64,000 nucleotides of DNA from an uncultured Clostridia bacterium (GTDB taxonomy: Bacteria; Bacillota; Clostridia; Oscillospirales; Acutalibacteraceae), in the NCBI GenBank assembly GCA_944384995.1, contig CALWVN010000003.1:96346-160345 (forward strand), in the 5' to 3' direction. Both the position numbers and the translations under genes were made by a program. The notes below the pieces were generated by a model. It worked only from the letters and a program-made list of their open reading frames with translations, did no database searches and had not been told where the DNA came from. Shown one piece after another: positions 8,393 through 17,446 of the stretch (positions are counted from its first letter, which is position 1; each line of letters opens with the position of its first letter).

Positions 8393-9880
8393 TTATTCGG
8401 CGGCTGCCACGCCCTCGCTTTGCGCAAGCTCCTCGCGCATTTTAAGCACTTCCTCGTGCACACGCTCGCGCTCCGCACCCGAAAGCTTGTAGAACAGGAA
8501 CGGCAAGCCCGCAAGCAGCATCATAAGCCCGTGGAACACGGTGTAGAACAGAAGAAGCATGATTTTTGTATCCAGCGTCTGCGCCGTGCCGTCGCCGAGT
8601 CCCTGCTGGTATTGGATGATCGAGCCGTCGCCGTACAGAATATACGGCACGGCAATATTGGCAAGTGCGCCGCTGATCGTACTGCCGATCCCGATGAAGA
8701 AGCCCAAGCTCGCGTCCAAACGGCTGCCGGTCTTGAGTTCCAGATCGTCGAGCACATCCGCCTTGAACATTTCCGGCAGCAGATTGGATGCGCCGAATTG
8801 GATACCGGTGCCGAACAGACAGACGATGAATAGATAGTTAAGCCACGGCATCGTCTCCATGTGCGTGAGATAAGCGTAGCCCACGCCGAACGCTACGGCA
8901 TTGATACACACGGAATACACGCCGGAAGCGATATACAGCACGCGGCTTGTATAACGCTTTAAAAGTCGGCTGATGACAAGCATGCCCACCATCGTACCGA
9001 TCCCGACGGGCAGCGCGAACAGAACGGTCTGGCTGGAGCTGCCTAAGATCGCCGCGGCGATGAACGGTTCCATGAAGGTGGCGATACCGCGAAAAGACTT
9101 CAGGAATTCACTGATCAAAATGACCCACGCGTGTTTGTTGCGGATGACGTTCCAAAGCCCCTTAAGCGGATCCTTGCGCGCGGATTTATAGACGATGCGC
9201 TCCTTGATGACGGACATTCCTAACAGCATAGTGATCGTCCCGACCACGCCGCACAAAATCGCGGAAATAAAGTAGGAAAGCGCGGCGTTTTCCGTTCCGC
9301 CGTTTGCCGCTTTAATGATCGCTGCGACCACCAGCACAATGACGAGTGGCGCGGAGTTGCCGATGGCGCTGGCGATCCCGCGGAACGAAAGCAGCTGTTC
9401 GCGCTCCTTATCGTTGGGCGTCATAACGGCGGCGACCATCGTGACTGTCCCGCCGAAATAGGTGGCGCACCCTTGGATGAGCGCAAGCGCACACAGCCAA
9501 ACGAGCAAAACGGTTGGGTTGCGCTGCACAAAATCGGGCGTCCAGAAAATGAGTGCGGTCACCACACCGCAGGGAATTGCTGCAAGCAACCCAAGCGGCT
9601 TGAATTTCTGGTTGTTTTTGATCTTTTTGTTGTCTAAGATCAACGCATAAATAAATGAAAGCACATAGCCCGCGATCTGCGTAAAGCCGTTGAAAAAGGA
9701 AAGCTGATCATTCGACAGCAGCAGTACGTCTACAAGATAGGCACGGCGGTATGAGTTGACCATGCCCGTCATGGAAGAGAAAAAGAACATGGCGAGCAGG
9801 TAAAAGACCCATTCCTTTGTCTTTAAATACTTCTTTTCATTTGCGGTCGGCAGTTTGCCCGCAACGGACGCCGTGCTCAT
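8393..9880 (-). CDS. MFS transporter, GPH-type (sugar/glycoside:cation symporter-like)
   Basis: 495-residue integral membrane protein with about twelve hydrophobic helices. After the last helix come ~30 charged residues (KLSGAERERVHEEVLKMREE), a tail often seen in the glycoside-pentoside-hexuronide symporter family. A short polar loop after TM2 (LDNKKIKNNQKFKP) sits where GPH proteins carry their cytoplasmic motif. Substrate is unknown. The start ATG overlaps the end of the phosphoesterase gene by 4 nt (ATGA-type coupling), so import and phosphoester hydrolysis are probably linked. Upstream lies an AraC regulator in the same orientation. Confidence 0.85.
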   Translation of the reverse strand: MSTASVAGKLPTANEKKYLKTKEWVFYLLAMFFFSSMTGMVNSYRRAYLVDVLLLSNDQLSFFNGFTQIAGYVLSFIYALILDNKKIKNNQKFKPLGLLAAIPCGVVTALIFWTPDFVQRNPTVLLVWLCALALIQGCATYFGGTVTMVAAVMTPNDKEREQLLSFRGIASAIGNSAPLVIVLVVAAIIKAANGGTENAALSYFISAILCGVVGTITMLLGMSVIKERIVYKSARKDPLKGLWNVIRNKHAWVILISEFLKSFRGIATFMEPFIAAAILGSSSQTVLFALPVGIGTMVGMLVISRLLKRYTSRVLYIASGVYSVCINAVAFGVGYAYLTHMETMPWLNYLFIVCLFGTGIQFGASNLLPEMFKADVLDDLELKTGSRLDASLGFFIGIGSTISGALANIAVPYILYGDGSIIQYQQGLGDGTAQTLDTKIMLLLFYTVFHGLMMLLAGLPFLFYKLSGAERERVHEEVLKMREELAQSEGVAAAE

Positions 9881-11277
9881 GCCGGGTCGCCTCCTTGCTT
9901 CTGATAGGATTTAAAAGGCAGCGTCGCCTCGTAGTCCAGTTGATTTTCATCACCGATAAGCGAAAGCACGAACCCGCGCAGATCCGCAAACATCGGGTCT
10001 TTTGCACCGAGCTTTTTTTCGGCGATGCGCAGTACCGGGTGCAACCGCCGCAGGAGCGTATCTACTGCCGCGTACATCGGCGTGCCGGGCACATATGGCT
10101 CGTTGCCGACAAAGATATTGCGCACGAATTCCACGGCGGTGTCTTTCAGCAGGCGGTCTTTTATGGAGGGATCCACACGGAACCAGAACAGCCTGCCCAC
10201 GCCGCCGAGTGTAAGCTTTTGGAGAATCTTTCCAACCAGCGTGACGGGGATCTTCAGCTTCTTGTTCTTTTCAGGCCCGCCGAACAGCCGCGTAAAAAAG
10301 GCAAAGTCATACGCCATGGCGTCGATGATGTCCGTGATCATGCGGTCAAAGCGCCAGGTAAAGTATTCAGCGGCAGTCTTGCCCTGTTTATCCCAATCAA
10401 AATCCTCGATCGTAAAGGATTCAATGTGGATGTCCGTATCCGAAAACGTCACCTTGCGGTAGGCGCACGGGCAGCCGACAAACGAGCCTGTGCATACATC
10501 CGTGATGGTGTTGCCGTTTTGCGTGGTGTATTGCGTGAGGCTTTGCATATGCATGTGCCCTGTAAAAATCAGGTCAAGCCCCGCATCGGCGAGCTCGTTT
10601 GCGCGCTTTTCCCAATCAGTCAGCTTCGCATCGCCGATCAGGCGCATGACGGGCGAGCCCGGCAGCAGGGGATAGTGCGTGGTGGCGAATATGTAATTCC
10701 CGCTTTCGTGCGCGAGACGGATCTGCTCGAGCGCCCATGCCATCTGGTCATCATAAAAGCCTTTGAAATCCTTGCTGTCGCCGTCACAGTTGAGCACCAA
10801 AAGGCGGATGCCGTCTGTCAGCTGCACAACATAGGAGAGCGTTGGAAGATGCTCGCTGATCGCCTGCTTGAAGCCGAAATCATAATACAGACCGCGCAGC
10901 TCGTCGCGGCGTGTCCCCTCAGCGGGGATTTCCTCTTCACCTACAAAGCCGCATGGCGTGTTGCCGTCGTTGCAGTAGTCGTGGCGCGCCGTGAGCACAT
11001 AGATCTTCTTACCCTGGTTTTGCAGCGCCCGCAGCTTTTCGATAAATCCGAGATGGCTCGCCTTTTCGGCGCGGTAGACCAGATCCCCGGGCAGTACGAC
11101 GACATTTGTTTCTTTGTCTGCCGCGATCTTGTGAAAGCCCGCGTCGATAATGGCGCCCGTCTCGGCAATGCACTTTTGATCCGTGCGGCTGCGCCGTTCA
11201 TACGCTGGCCCCGAAGCGCCGAGCTTATTTTCAAAATAGTGTGGGTCGGTTACGATATATAAACTGAAATTCTTCAA
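9877..11277 (-). CDS. Calcineurin-like metallophosphoesterase
   Basis: 466-residue protein with metallophosphatase-fold motifs in order: TDPHY (Asp11, His13), LPGDLV (Asp65), ARHDY (98-100 RHD), TTHYP and GHMHMQ. The third motif is normally GNHD/E; here Arg98 replaces the metal-binding Asn, which is unusual. Later residues include an all-helical C-terminal part of ~200 residues. No signal peptide is evident, so it probably acts in the cytoplasm. The start is TTG at 11277, 8 nt after GAGGTG. It is coupled to the GPH symporter gene by a 4-nt overlap. The substrate may be what the symporter imports; that is inference. Confidence 0.85.
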   Translation of the reverse strand: MKNFSLYIVTDPHYFENKLGASGPAYERRSRTDQKCIAETGAIIDAGFHKIAADKETNVVVLPGDLVYRAEKASHLGFIEKLRALQNQGKKIYVLTARHDYCNDGNTPCGFVGEEEIPAEGTRRDELRGLYYDFGFKQAISEHLPTLSYVVQLTDGIRLLVLNCDGDSKDFKGFYDDQMAWALEQIRLAHESGNYIFATTHYPLLPGSPVMRLIGDAKLTDWEKRANELADAGLDLIFTGHMHMQSLTQYTTQNGNTITDVCTGSFVGCPCAYRKVTFSDTDIHIESFTIEDFDWDKQGKTAAEYFTWRFDRMITDIIDAMAYDFAFFTRLFGGPEKNKKLKIPVTLVGKILQKLTLGGVGRLFWFRVDPSIKDRLLKDTAVEFVRNIFVGNEPYVPGTPMYAAVDTLLRRLHPVLRIAEKKLGAKDPMFADLRGFVLSLIGDENQLDYEATLPFKSYQKQGGDPA

Positions 11278-11356
11278 TTGTGCACACCTCTTTCGTTAGA
11301 ATATCACAAAAAATCTGCGCTTTAAATGGATTTTATCACCAAAAACATAGAAAATA

Positions 11357-12175
11357 TCACATTTTTGATTTCTGAACACGGTTACGGTATTCCCGAGGCG
11401 AGCAGCCGACCGCCTTTCGAAAGCAGCTTGCAAAATACTGTCTGTCCGAAAACGCCAAGAGATCCGCGATTTCACCGATACGCATCGAGGAATCCTGCAA
11501 ATACCGTTTGGCAGTCTCAAGCTTGACCTCGCAGTAATATTGGTAAGGTGTTTTGCCGAATTTCTCGCGGAACACATGGATGAGGTAGTTTTTAGAATAG
11601 TTGAAGTCGCGGCAAAGCAGATCCAGCGAAAACGGATGCTCCACATAAAAATCCAAACGGCTGCGGATCTTATCCGCGAGATCCTGCTGCTCCAGCACAT
11701 TGCGGCTGCGGATATACATGCAGATTTTCAAAAGCGCGACCGTGATTCGATCCGCCTTTTCCGTGAACGGCACCGCGTCGTCCAGACTGACCTGTACGAT
11801 CTCGCGGAAATACGGCTCCACATTGCAGCGGGGAAACAGGTAGGTGTCTTTGGGCAGGTAGCATTCGATGATGCGCTCTGCCACAGGTCCGGAGAACACG
11901 GCAAAATACTTGCGCCACGGGTCATCCGGATCGGCATAATAGGTGTGACGGCTGCCGAGCGTGAGCAGAAATACATCGCCCGCCTGCGGGTGCAGCTCCT
12001 GCCCGTTGATATTTAAGGTTCCGGTGCCGGATAGGATGTATTCCAAAGCGAGCATATCGCCCTTTTCACGCGAAATATAAAAATCCGTACCGTCCACCGT
12101 TTCACCGGCGATGCGTACTGCCGCAGGCGTTTCAGGCGAAATAAAGCGGGTAAAGTCTCGAAAATTCTCTACCAT
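11357..12175 (-). CDS. AraC-family transcriptional regulator
   Basis: 272 residues: N-terminal cupin-like sensing domain (~1-150, with ILSGTGTLNINGQ and DPDDPWRKYFAVF) and C-terminal double helix-turn-helix (~165-270) containing FSLDLLCRDFNYSKNYLIHV and the signature FSDRQYFASCFRKAVGCSPREYRNR. This layout is typical of regulators of sugar-use operons. It lies 79 nt upstream of, and in line with, the phosphoesterase/symporter genes, so it is the natural candidate to control them. ATG start with AGAAAGG upstream at somewhat long spacing. Confidence 0.9.
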   Translation of the reverse strand: MVENFRDFTRFISPETPAAVRIAGETVDGTDFYISREKGDMLALEYILSGTGTLNINGQELHPQAGDVFLLTLGSRHTYYADPDDPWRKYFAVFSGPVAERIIECYLPKDTYLFPRCNVEPYFREIVQVSLDDAVPFTEKADRITVALLKICMYIRSRNVLEQQDLADKIRSRLDFYVEHPFSLDLLCRDFNYSKNYLIHVFREKFGKTPYQYYCEVKLETAKRYLQDSSMRIGEIADLLAFSDRQYFASCFRKAVGCSPREYRNRVQKSKM

Positions 12176-12315
12176 AATGATTTTTCCAACCTTTCTGATA
12201 AAAGAGAGCCACGATGCAGATGATTTTGTTTGATATTTCTTTAGTTATCGTAGCATGCTTTCTGTAAAAGCGCAAGCGAGAAAAGGATAAAGTGCAGAGG
12301 AATGTGGCGTTGGAC

Positions 12316-12345
12316 TTGATTGTGCCCCGCAAAATGCGGTATACT
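12316..12345 (+). promoter_or_regulatory. Predicted promoter of the ECF transporter operon
   Basis: TTGATT (12316-12321), 18-nt spacer, TATACT (12340-12345). The spacer contains the inverted repeat CCGCA-AAA-TGCGG (12327-12339), which could be an operator. Transcription from here would give a very short leader and supports the TTG start at 12378. No vitamin riboswitch is visible. Confidence 0.45.
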
Positions 12346-12377
12346 TGCATGAAACACAAATGAAAGGGGAGAGCATT

Positions 12378-13259
12378 TTGCGTGCGTTTTCTGCGCTGCA
12401 TCCGAGCGTATTGTTGGTATATTTCCTGTCGGTGCTGCTCTTGACAATGTTCGCCGAAAATCCCGTGCTGCGCGTTTGTGCGCTGCTCGGCGGCGTGTTG
12501 TGTGCCGTGCTGTCCGCACCGACCGGCGGCAAACGGAAAATGCTGCGCACGACCCTGCCCTTTCTGCTCGTCGTCGCACTGTTCAATCCCTTGTTTGTGC
12601 ACGAGGGCGTGACCGTCCTCTTTTGGCTCGGGGATACGCCCTTTACGCTCGAGGCGCTCTTGTACGGCGTATGCCTTGCTTTGACGCTTGCGGCGGTGAT
12701 TTTGTGGTGCGGCGCATACAATCGGGCGGTGCCGTCCGACAAACTGCTGTTCCTGTTCGGCAAAGCTGCACCGCGCCTAACCATGACGCTTTGCATGGCG
12801 CTGCGCTTTTTGCCGCAGCTGTTAAGGCAGCTTCGTGCGGCGGATCGCGCCCAGACGGCGCTCGGCATGCAGATGCCGGCTGACCGAAAAGGACAGATCC
12901 GCGGCAAGCTGCGCGTGCTCTCGTGTGTTTTGAGCGTTTCGCTGGAAAACGCCATGGAGACCGCCGCATCGATGCAGGCACGCGGGCATGCGCTGCCCGG
13001 GCGTACGCATTTTGCGCTGTACCGCTTCACGCTGCGCGACGGTATACTGCTTACGACCGTCTTGCTTTTGACGGCGGTCGTACTCGCGGGCTTTATAAGC
13101 GGTGAAGTCGCCTATTCGTTTTACCCGCGCGTTACCGCCCCGCCCGTAACGCCTGCCGCCGTGTGTGCTTATGCCGCCTTTTTGGCGCTGTCGCTTTTAC
13201 CCGCACTTTTAGAAGCCGTGGAGAGAGGAAAATGGAAATTCTGCGTATCGAAAATGTAA
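12378..13259 (+). CDS. ecfT: ECF transporter transmembrane component T
   Basis: About 293 residues, with four to six hydrophobic helices and the EcfT coupling signature SMQARGHALPG (Ala-Arg-Gly motif) that contacts the ATPases. It forms the scaffold of an energy-coupling-factor vitamin/metal importer with the next two genes. Start: TTG 12378 (MRAFSALHPSV) sits 6 nt after GGGGAG; in-frame alternatives are ATG 12360 and TTG 12345. The 3' end overlaps the ATPase gene by 28 nt, so the products are translationally coupled. Confidence 0.85.
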   Translation: MRAFSALHPSVLLVYFLSVLLLTMFAENPVLRVCALLGGVLCAVLSAPTGGKRKMLRTTLPFLLVVALFNPLFVHEGVTVLFWLGDTPFTLEALLYGVCLALTLAAVILWCGAYNRAVPSDKLLFLFGKAAPRLTMTLCMALRFLPQLLRQLRAADRAQTALGMQMPADRKGQIRGKLRVLSCVLSVSLENAMETAASMQARGHALPGRTHFALYRFTLRDGILLTTVLLLTAVVLAGFISGEVAYSFYPRVTAPPVTPAAVCAYAAFLALSLLPALLEAVERGKWKFCVSKM

Positions 13260-14902
13260 GCTTCACGTATCCAAACGCCGAATGCCCCGCGCTCGAATCG
13301 ATGTCTTTCACCGTGCGGCAAGGGGAATTCGTCGTGCTGTGCGGGGAGACGGGCTGCGGTAAGACGACGCTGCTGCGGCTTATCAAGCGGGAACTTGCGC
13401 CGCATGGTACGCGCACGGGAGCAATCCTTTTTGACGATGTGCCGCTTGAAAGACTCGACGCGCATACAAGCGCGGGGGAGATCGGCTTTGTTCTGCAAAA
13501 TCCCGAGAACCAGATCGTTACGGATAAGGTCTGGCACGAGCTGGCGTTCGGGGCGGAGAGCTTAGGGCTCCCAACGCAGGTGATCCGCCGCCGTGTAGCG
13601 GAGACGGCAAGCTGGCTCGGGATCGAAGGCTGGTTTCGGCAGGATACGGACACACTTTCCGGCGGGCAGAAGCAGCTTTTGAACCTCGCCTCGGTGCTCG
13701 TTATGCAGCCGAAAATGCTGCTTTTGGATGAACCGACCGCCCAGCTTGACCCGATTGCGGCGACGGAATTCCTAAATACACTTGCGCGCTTAAATCGGGA
13801 ACTGGGCATGACGATTTTGCTCGTCGAGCATCGCTTGGAGGAGGTGTTCGCGCTTGCCGACCGCGTGCTGCTGCTCGAAAAAGGGCGTCTTACGCTGGAT
13901 GACACCCCGCACGCCATCGCCGAAGCGCTTTGTAAGACTTCCCCGCCGCATCCGATATGCGAAGCCTTGCCGAGCGCGGCACGTATCTACCGCCTGCTCG
14001 GCGCAAAAAAAGAGCGCTGCCCCATCAGCGTGCGCGAGGGACGGGAGCTTTTGCAGAAGTACAGCTTTTCCGAGACGGCGCCGGTCTTGCCGAATCCATC
14101 TATCGCGTCGAAAAACGAAACACCGCTTGCGGAGCTTCGGGAAGTGTGGTTCCGATATGCGCGCGAATTGCCGGACGTGCTGCGCGGGCTTACGCTTCGA
14201 TTGCATGCGGGCGAGATCTGCTGCGTGCTCGGCGGCAACGGCGTGGGAAAAACGACGCTTCTGAATTTGCTTGCGGGTACGGACAAGCCCTATCGCGGCA
14301 AAGTGCGGCTTGCCAAAAAGGAAAGCGGGTACGCAAAAACCGCGCTGCTGCCGCAGAGCCCGCTGCTGCTGTTTACCGAGGAGACCGTCCGTAACGATCT
14401 GCTCTCGCTTTTGCAGATTCTCGATGTGCCGAAAGCCGAACGTGAAGCGCGCGTCCATGCGATTGCGCAGGAACTGCACATTGAAGCGTTGTTGGATCGC
14501 CACCCGTTTGACCTGAGTGGCGGCGAGCAGCAGAAATGCGCGCTCTCGAAGGTGCTGCTGACAAACCCCGATCTGTTGCTGTTAGACGAGCCGACGAAGG
14601 GCATGGACGCCGCTTGTAAGCAGGGGCTTGTGACACTTTTGCGCACGCTTCGCGAAAAGGGGCTTTGTACCCTTATTGTTACGCACGACGCAGAATTTGC
14701 CGCCGAAACGGCGGATCGCTGCGCACTGCTGTTTGACGGCGAGATCCTGTCTGTTGCGCCGCCTCGTGATTTCTTTTCGGAAAATTACTTTTACACCACT
14801 GCTGCGAACCGCATCGCCCGCGGCTTTTGCGAGCACGCAGTCACCTGTGAAGCGGTAGCGGCTGCCGCAAAACCGCGTGGAAAGGCGGATGCGCCATGCT
14901 GA
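13232..14902 (+). CDS. ECF transporter ATPase, two fused ABC domains
   Basis: 556-residue fusion of both ECF ATPases (A and A'). Domain 1 has Walker A GETGCGKTT, signature LSGGQKQLL and Walker B MLLLDEPTAQLD; domain 2 (from ~residue 300) has GGNGVGKTT, LSGGEQQKC and LLLLDEPTKGMD. Both look catalytically intact. Start ATG 13232 follows GAGAGGAAA inside the end of ecfT; an upstream in-frame ATG at 13163 is not family-like. It overlaps the S-component gene by 7 nt. The single-chain double ATPase is the arrangement of dedicated ECF modules such as the YkoD type. Confidence 0.92.
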   Translation: MEILRIENVSFTYPNAECPALESMSFTVRQGEFVVLCGETGCGKTTLLRLIKRELAPHGTRTGAILFDDVPLERLDAHTSAGEIGFVLQNPENQIVTDKVWHELAFGAESLGLPTQVIRRRVAETASWLGIEGWFRQDTDTLSGGQKQLLNLASVLVMQPKMLLLDEPTAQLDPIAATEFLNTLARLNRELGMTILLVEHRLEEVFALADRVLLLEKGRLTLDDTPHAIAEALCKTSPPHPICEALPSAARIYRLLGAKKERCPISVREGRELLQKYSFSETAPVLPNPSIASKNETPLAELREVWFRYARELPDVLRGLTLRLHAGEICCVLGGNGVGKTTLLNLLAGTDKPYRGKVRLAKKESGYAKTALLPQSPLLLFTEETVRNDLLSLLQILDVPKAEREARVHAIAQELHIEALLDRHPFDLSGGEQQKCALSKVLLTNPDLLLLDEPTKGMDAACKQGLVTLLRTLREKGLCTLIVTHDAEFAAETADRCALLFDGEILSVAPPRDFFSENYFYTTAANRIARGFCEHAVTCEAVAAAAKPRGKADAPC

Positions 14903-15573
14903 AAAAAGTGCTTGGTATTGTGCTCCTGTGCGTGTGCATCCCTGCCGTTGTTGCGGGCGGGCTTTGGCTGTTTGGGGAGCAGAGGTACGCCTGGGTCACG
15001 CTGTGCGTTGCCGTGCTCGCCTGTGTGCCGTTCTTTTTGTCTTTTGAAAGGAGCCGTGCGGGCGCACAGCGGCTCGCCCTGCTTGCCGTCATGACGGCGC
15101 TGTCCGTTGCGGGACGTGTTTTGTTTGCGGCGATCCCCGGATTTAAACCCGTGACCGCGCTCGTGGTGCTCACCGCCATGTATTTCGGCCCGCAGGCGGG
15201 CTTTATGACGGGCGCACTTTCCGCGCTCCTGTCCAATTTCTATTTCGGACAGGGCCCCTTTACGCCGATGCAGATGCTTGCCTGGGGCATGGTCGGCTTT
15301 TTGGCGGGGTTGTTTGCAAAGCGGCTGCAAAAGAGCCGTGTTTCTTTGATCCTGTATGGTGCATTCGCAGGTGTGCTGTTTTCATTCGTTATGGACATAT
15401 GGACGGTGCTTTGGTGGGACGGCGGCTTTAACGCGGCGCGTTATGCGGCAGCGGTCGTTTCCTCTGCGGGGTTTACTGCCGTTTATGCCGTCTCCAACGT
15501 CGTGTTTCTGCTTGCGCTTGCAAAGCCTGTCGGGCGCGTGTTTTCGCGTTTACAGCAAAAGTACGGCCTGTGA
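14896..15573 (+). CDS. ECF transporter substrate-binding component S, specificity unknown
   Basis: 225-residue hydrophobic protein with two helices in the first ~50 residues, a charged stretch (ERSRAGAQR), then about six helices. The segment GPQAGFMTGALSALLSNFYF followed by GQGPFTPMQMLAWG is typical of ECF S components. Because T, A and S are contiguous, this is a dedicated importer rather than a shared module. The ligand cannot be told from sequence; some relatives bind cobalamin or other vitamins, but nothing here proves it. ATG 14896 overlaps the ATPase stop region. Confidence 0.8.
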   Translation: MLKKVLGIVLLCVCIPAVVAGGLWLFGEQRYAWVTLCVAVLACVPFFLSFERSRAGAQRLALLAVMTALSVAGRVLFAAIPGFKPVTALVVLTAMYFGPQAGFMTGALSALLSNFYFGQGPFTPMQMLAWGMVGFLAGLFAKRLQKSRVSLILYGAFAGVLFSFVMDIWTVLWWDGGFNAARYAAAVVSSAGFTAVYAVSNVVFLLALAKPVGRVFSRLQQKYGL

Positions 15574-15591
15574 GCGCGTGCCGCGAAACAG

Positions 15592-15620
15592 TTGACTTTT
15601 CACGGAATTAGGATTAAAAT
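15592..15620 (+). promoter_or_regulatory. Predicted promoter of ilvB
   Basis: TTGACT 15592-15597, 17-nt spacer, TAAAAT 15615-15620. It gives a leader of ~30 nt, too short for a T-box. The GntR operator found before ilvC and ilvD is absent here. Confidence 0.55.
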
Positions 15621-15660
15621 ATCATCTAATAGCATTTTTTTGAACTGAGTGGAGAGAAGT

Positions 15661-17367
15661 ATGAAGCTGAACGGTTCGGATATTATAGCCGAGGTGCTCA
15701 TTGAGCAGGGCGTGGATACCATTTTTGGGTATCCCGGCGGCTCTGTATTGAACATTTACGACGCGCTTTACAAATATCGTGACAAGATCCGCCACGTCCT
15801 CACCGCGCACGAACAGGGCGCTGCCCATGCGGCGGACGGCTATGCGCGTGCCACGGGTAGAACGGGTGTGGTGCTTGCCACAAGCGGCCCCGGGGCTACG
15901 AATCTGGTCACAGGTATTGCCACGGCATATATGGATTCCGTCCCGATGGTCGCCATTACCGGCAACGTCGGCACGTCGCTGATCGGGCGCGATGCGTTTC
16001 AGGAGGTCTATATCACGGGCATCACCATGCCCATCACAAAGCATAATTTCATGGTGCAGAACATATCTGAACTCGCATCGGTCCTGCGTGAGGCATTCCG
16101 GATCGCCAATTCCGGCAGAAAAGGGCCTGTGCTTGTAGATGTGCCGAAGGATATCACGGCAGCAGTCACGGAGTTTGAACGGCAGGTGCCGGCAAAGATC
16201 GTGGATGAAACGGTGCTCGACGAAGAAAAGCTGCAAAGAGCAGCAGCGCTGATCAATGCGGCCCGGTGCCCCGTCATTGAGCTCGGCGGCGGCGTCGCCT
16301 CGGCGGATGCGTCCGATATTGCGCGCGCCGTGGTGGAAAAAACAGGCATCCCGACCTGCCATACCCTGATGGCGACGGGCGTGCTCGGCTACGACGAACC
16401 GCTTAACTACGGGCTTGTGGGTATGCACGGCAACCTTGTGACCAACAAGGCGATCGATGAAGCGGATCTGCTTTTGGCGATCGGCACGCGTTTTTCCGAC
16501 CGCGTGGCGCTTGACCCGGAGCATTTCGCCTCGCACGCGGCGATCATCCAGATCGACATCGATCAAAGCGAGATCAACAAAAACGTTCGCGTGAACGAAT
16601 ACCTGACGGGCGACGTGAAAACGATCCTGACCGCGCTCCTGCCGCTGTTGGAGAACAAAACGCATGACGATTGGATCGCGCGGCTTGCAGAATTCAAAAA
16701 GCAGGATTACACCCCGAAAGACAGCGAGGAATTCCTCACGCCGCACGCGCTGGTGCGCGCGATCTGTGAAGGAACGGACAAGGAAACGATCTATGTCACC
16801 GACGTCGGTCAGCACCAGATGTGGGCGGCGCAGTACCTGTCGCACACCAAGTCCCGCGACTTTTTGACAAGCGGGGGCTTAGGTACCATGGGCTACGGCT
16901 ACGGTGCGGCAATCGGCGCGCAGATCGGCTGTCCCGAAAAACGTGTGGTACATATCACGGGCGACGGTTCTTTCCACATGAACTTAAACGAGGCGTGCAC
17001 GGCGGTCAGCAACCACCTGCCGATCATCACCGTGATCTTTGACAACCGCGTGCTCGGTATGGTGCGCCAGTGGCAGACCTGCTTCTACGGAAAACGCTAT
17101 TCCCAGACCGACCCTGAGCGTCAAACGGATTTCGTAAAGGTGATCGAGGGCTTCGGCGGCAAGGGCTACCATGCGCATACGCTCGAAGAGTTCAAGGCGG
17201 CGTATAAGGCGGCGCAGCAGGCGGACGGCCCCGTTTGGATTGCCTGCGATATCCAAAAGGACGCGCGCGTCGTGCCGATGATCCCGGCGGGCAAGACCGT
17301 GGACAGCATTCTGCTTGCCGATTCCTGTGTGACCTGCGAAAAGCAGTGCTACAAGCAGAAAAATTAA
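15661..17367 (+). CDS. ilvB: Acetolactate synthase, catalytic (large) subunit
   Basis: 568-residue thiamine-diphosphate enzyme that makes acetolactate (valine/leucine) or acetohydroxybutyrate (isoleucine). Motifs visible: the catalytic-Glu region LTAHEQGAAHAADGYA, FAD-domain sequence in the middle, and the ThDP/Mg site GDGSFHMNLNEA. The C-terminus ends with a Cys-rich CVTCEKQC that is not usual for the family. ATG 15661 follows GGAGA; a GTG 12 nt upstream is in frame but overlaps the SD. No regulatory subunit gene (ilvN/H) is adjacent. Own promoter and terminator. Confidence 0.93.
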   Translation: MKLNGSDIIAEVLIEQGVDTIFGYPGGSVLNIYDALYKYRDKIRHVLTAHEQGAAHAADGYARATGRTGVVLATSGPGATNLVTGIATAYMDSVPMVAITGNVGTSLIGRDAFQEVYITGITMPITKHNFMVQNISELASVLREAFRIANSGRKGPVLVDVPKDITAAVTEFERQVPAKIVDETVLDEEKLQRAAALINAARCPVIELGGGVASADASDIARAVVEKTGIPTCHTLMATGVLGYDEPLNYGLVGMHGNLVTNKAIDEADLLLAIGTRFSDRVALDPEHFASHAAIIQIDIDQSEINKNVRVNEYLTGDVKTILTALLPLLENKTHDDWIARLAEFKKQDYTPKDSEEFLTPHALVRAICEGTDKETIYVTDVGQHQMWAAQYLSHTKSRDFLTSGGLGTMGYGYGAAIGAQIGCPEKRVVHITGDGSFHMNLNEACTAVSNHLPIITVIFDNRVLGMVRQWQTCFYGKRYSQTDPERQTDFVKVIEGFGGKGYHAHTLEEFKAAYKAAQQADGPVWIACDIQKDARVVPMIPAGKTVDSILLADSCVTCEKQCYKQKN

Positions 17368-17381
17368 ATCAAATATTTTTG

Positions 17382-17419
17382 GCTCCGGCTGTTCGGTCAG
17401 AACAGCCGGAGCTTTCCCG
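17382..17419 (+). terminator. Terminator of ilvB
   Basis: Perfect 13-bp stem GCTCCGGCTGTTC/GAACAGCCGGAGC (17382-17394 with 17400-17412), 5-nt loop, followed by TTTCCCGTTT. Confidence 0.75.
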
Positions 17420-17446
17420 TTTCGCATCCGATGAGAAACATTTCTC

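Noticed and set aside
9817-11262. Long open frame on the plus strand opposite the metallophosphoesterase
   Set aside because: Antisense shadow of a GC-rich gene; no ribosome binding site and no family resemblance.
12176-12377. Cobalamin, thiamine or other riboswitch before the ECF genes
   Set aside because: No conserved riboswitch core is visible and the predicted promoter lies only ~30 nt before the start.
15574-15660. T-box or leader attenuator before ilvB
   Set aside because: The gap is 87 nt, a promoter explains it, and no T-box sequence is visible.
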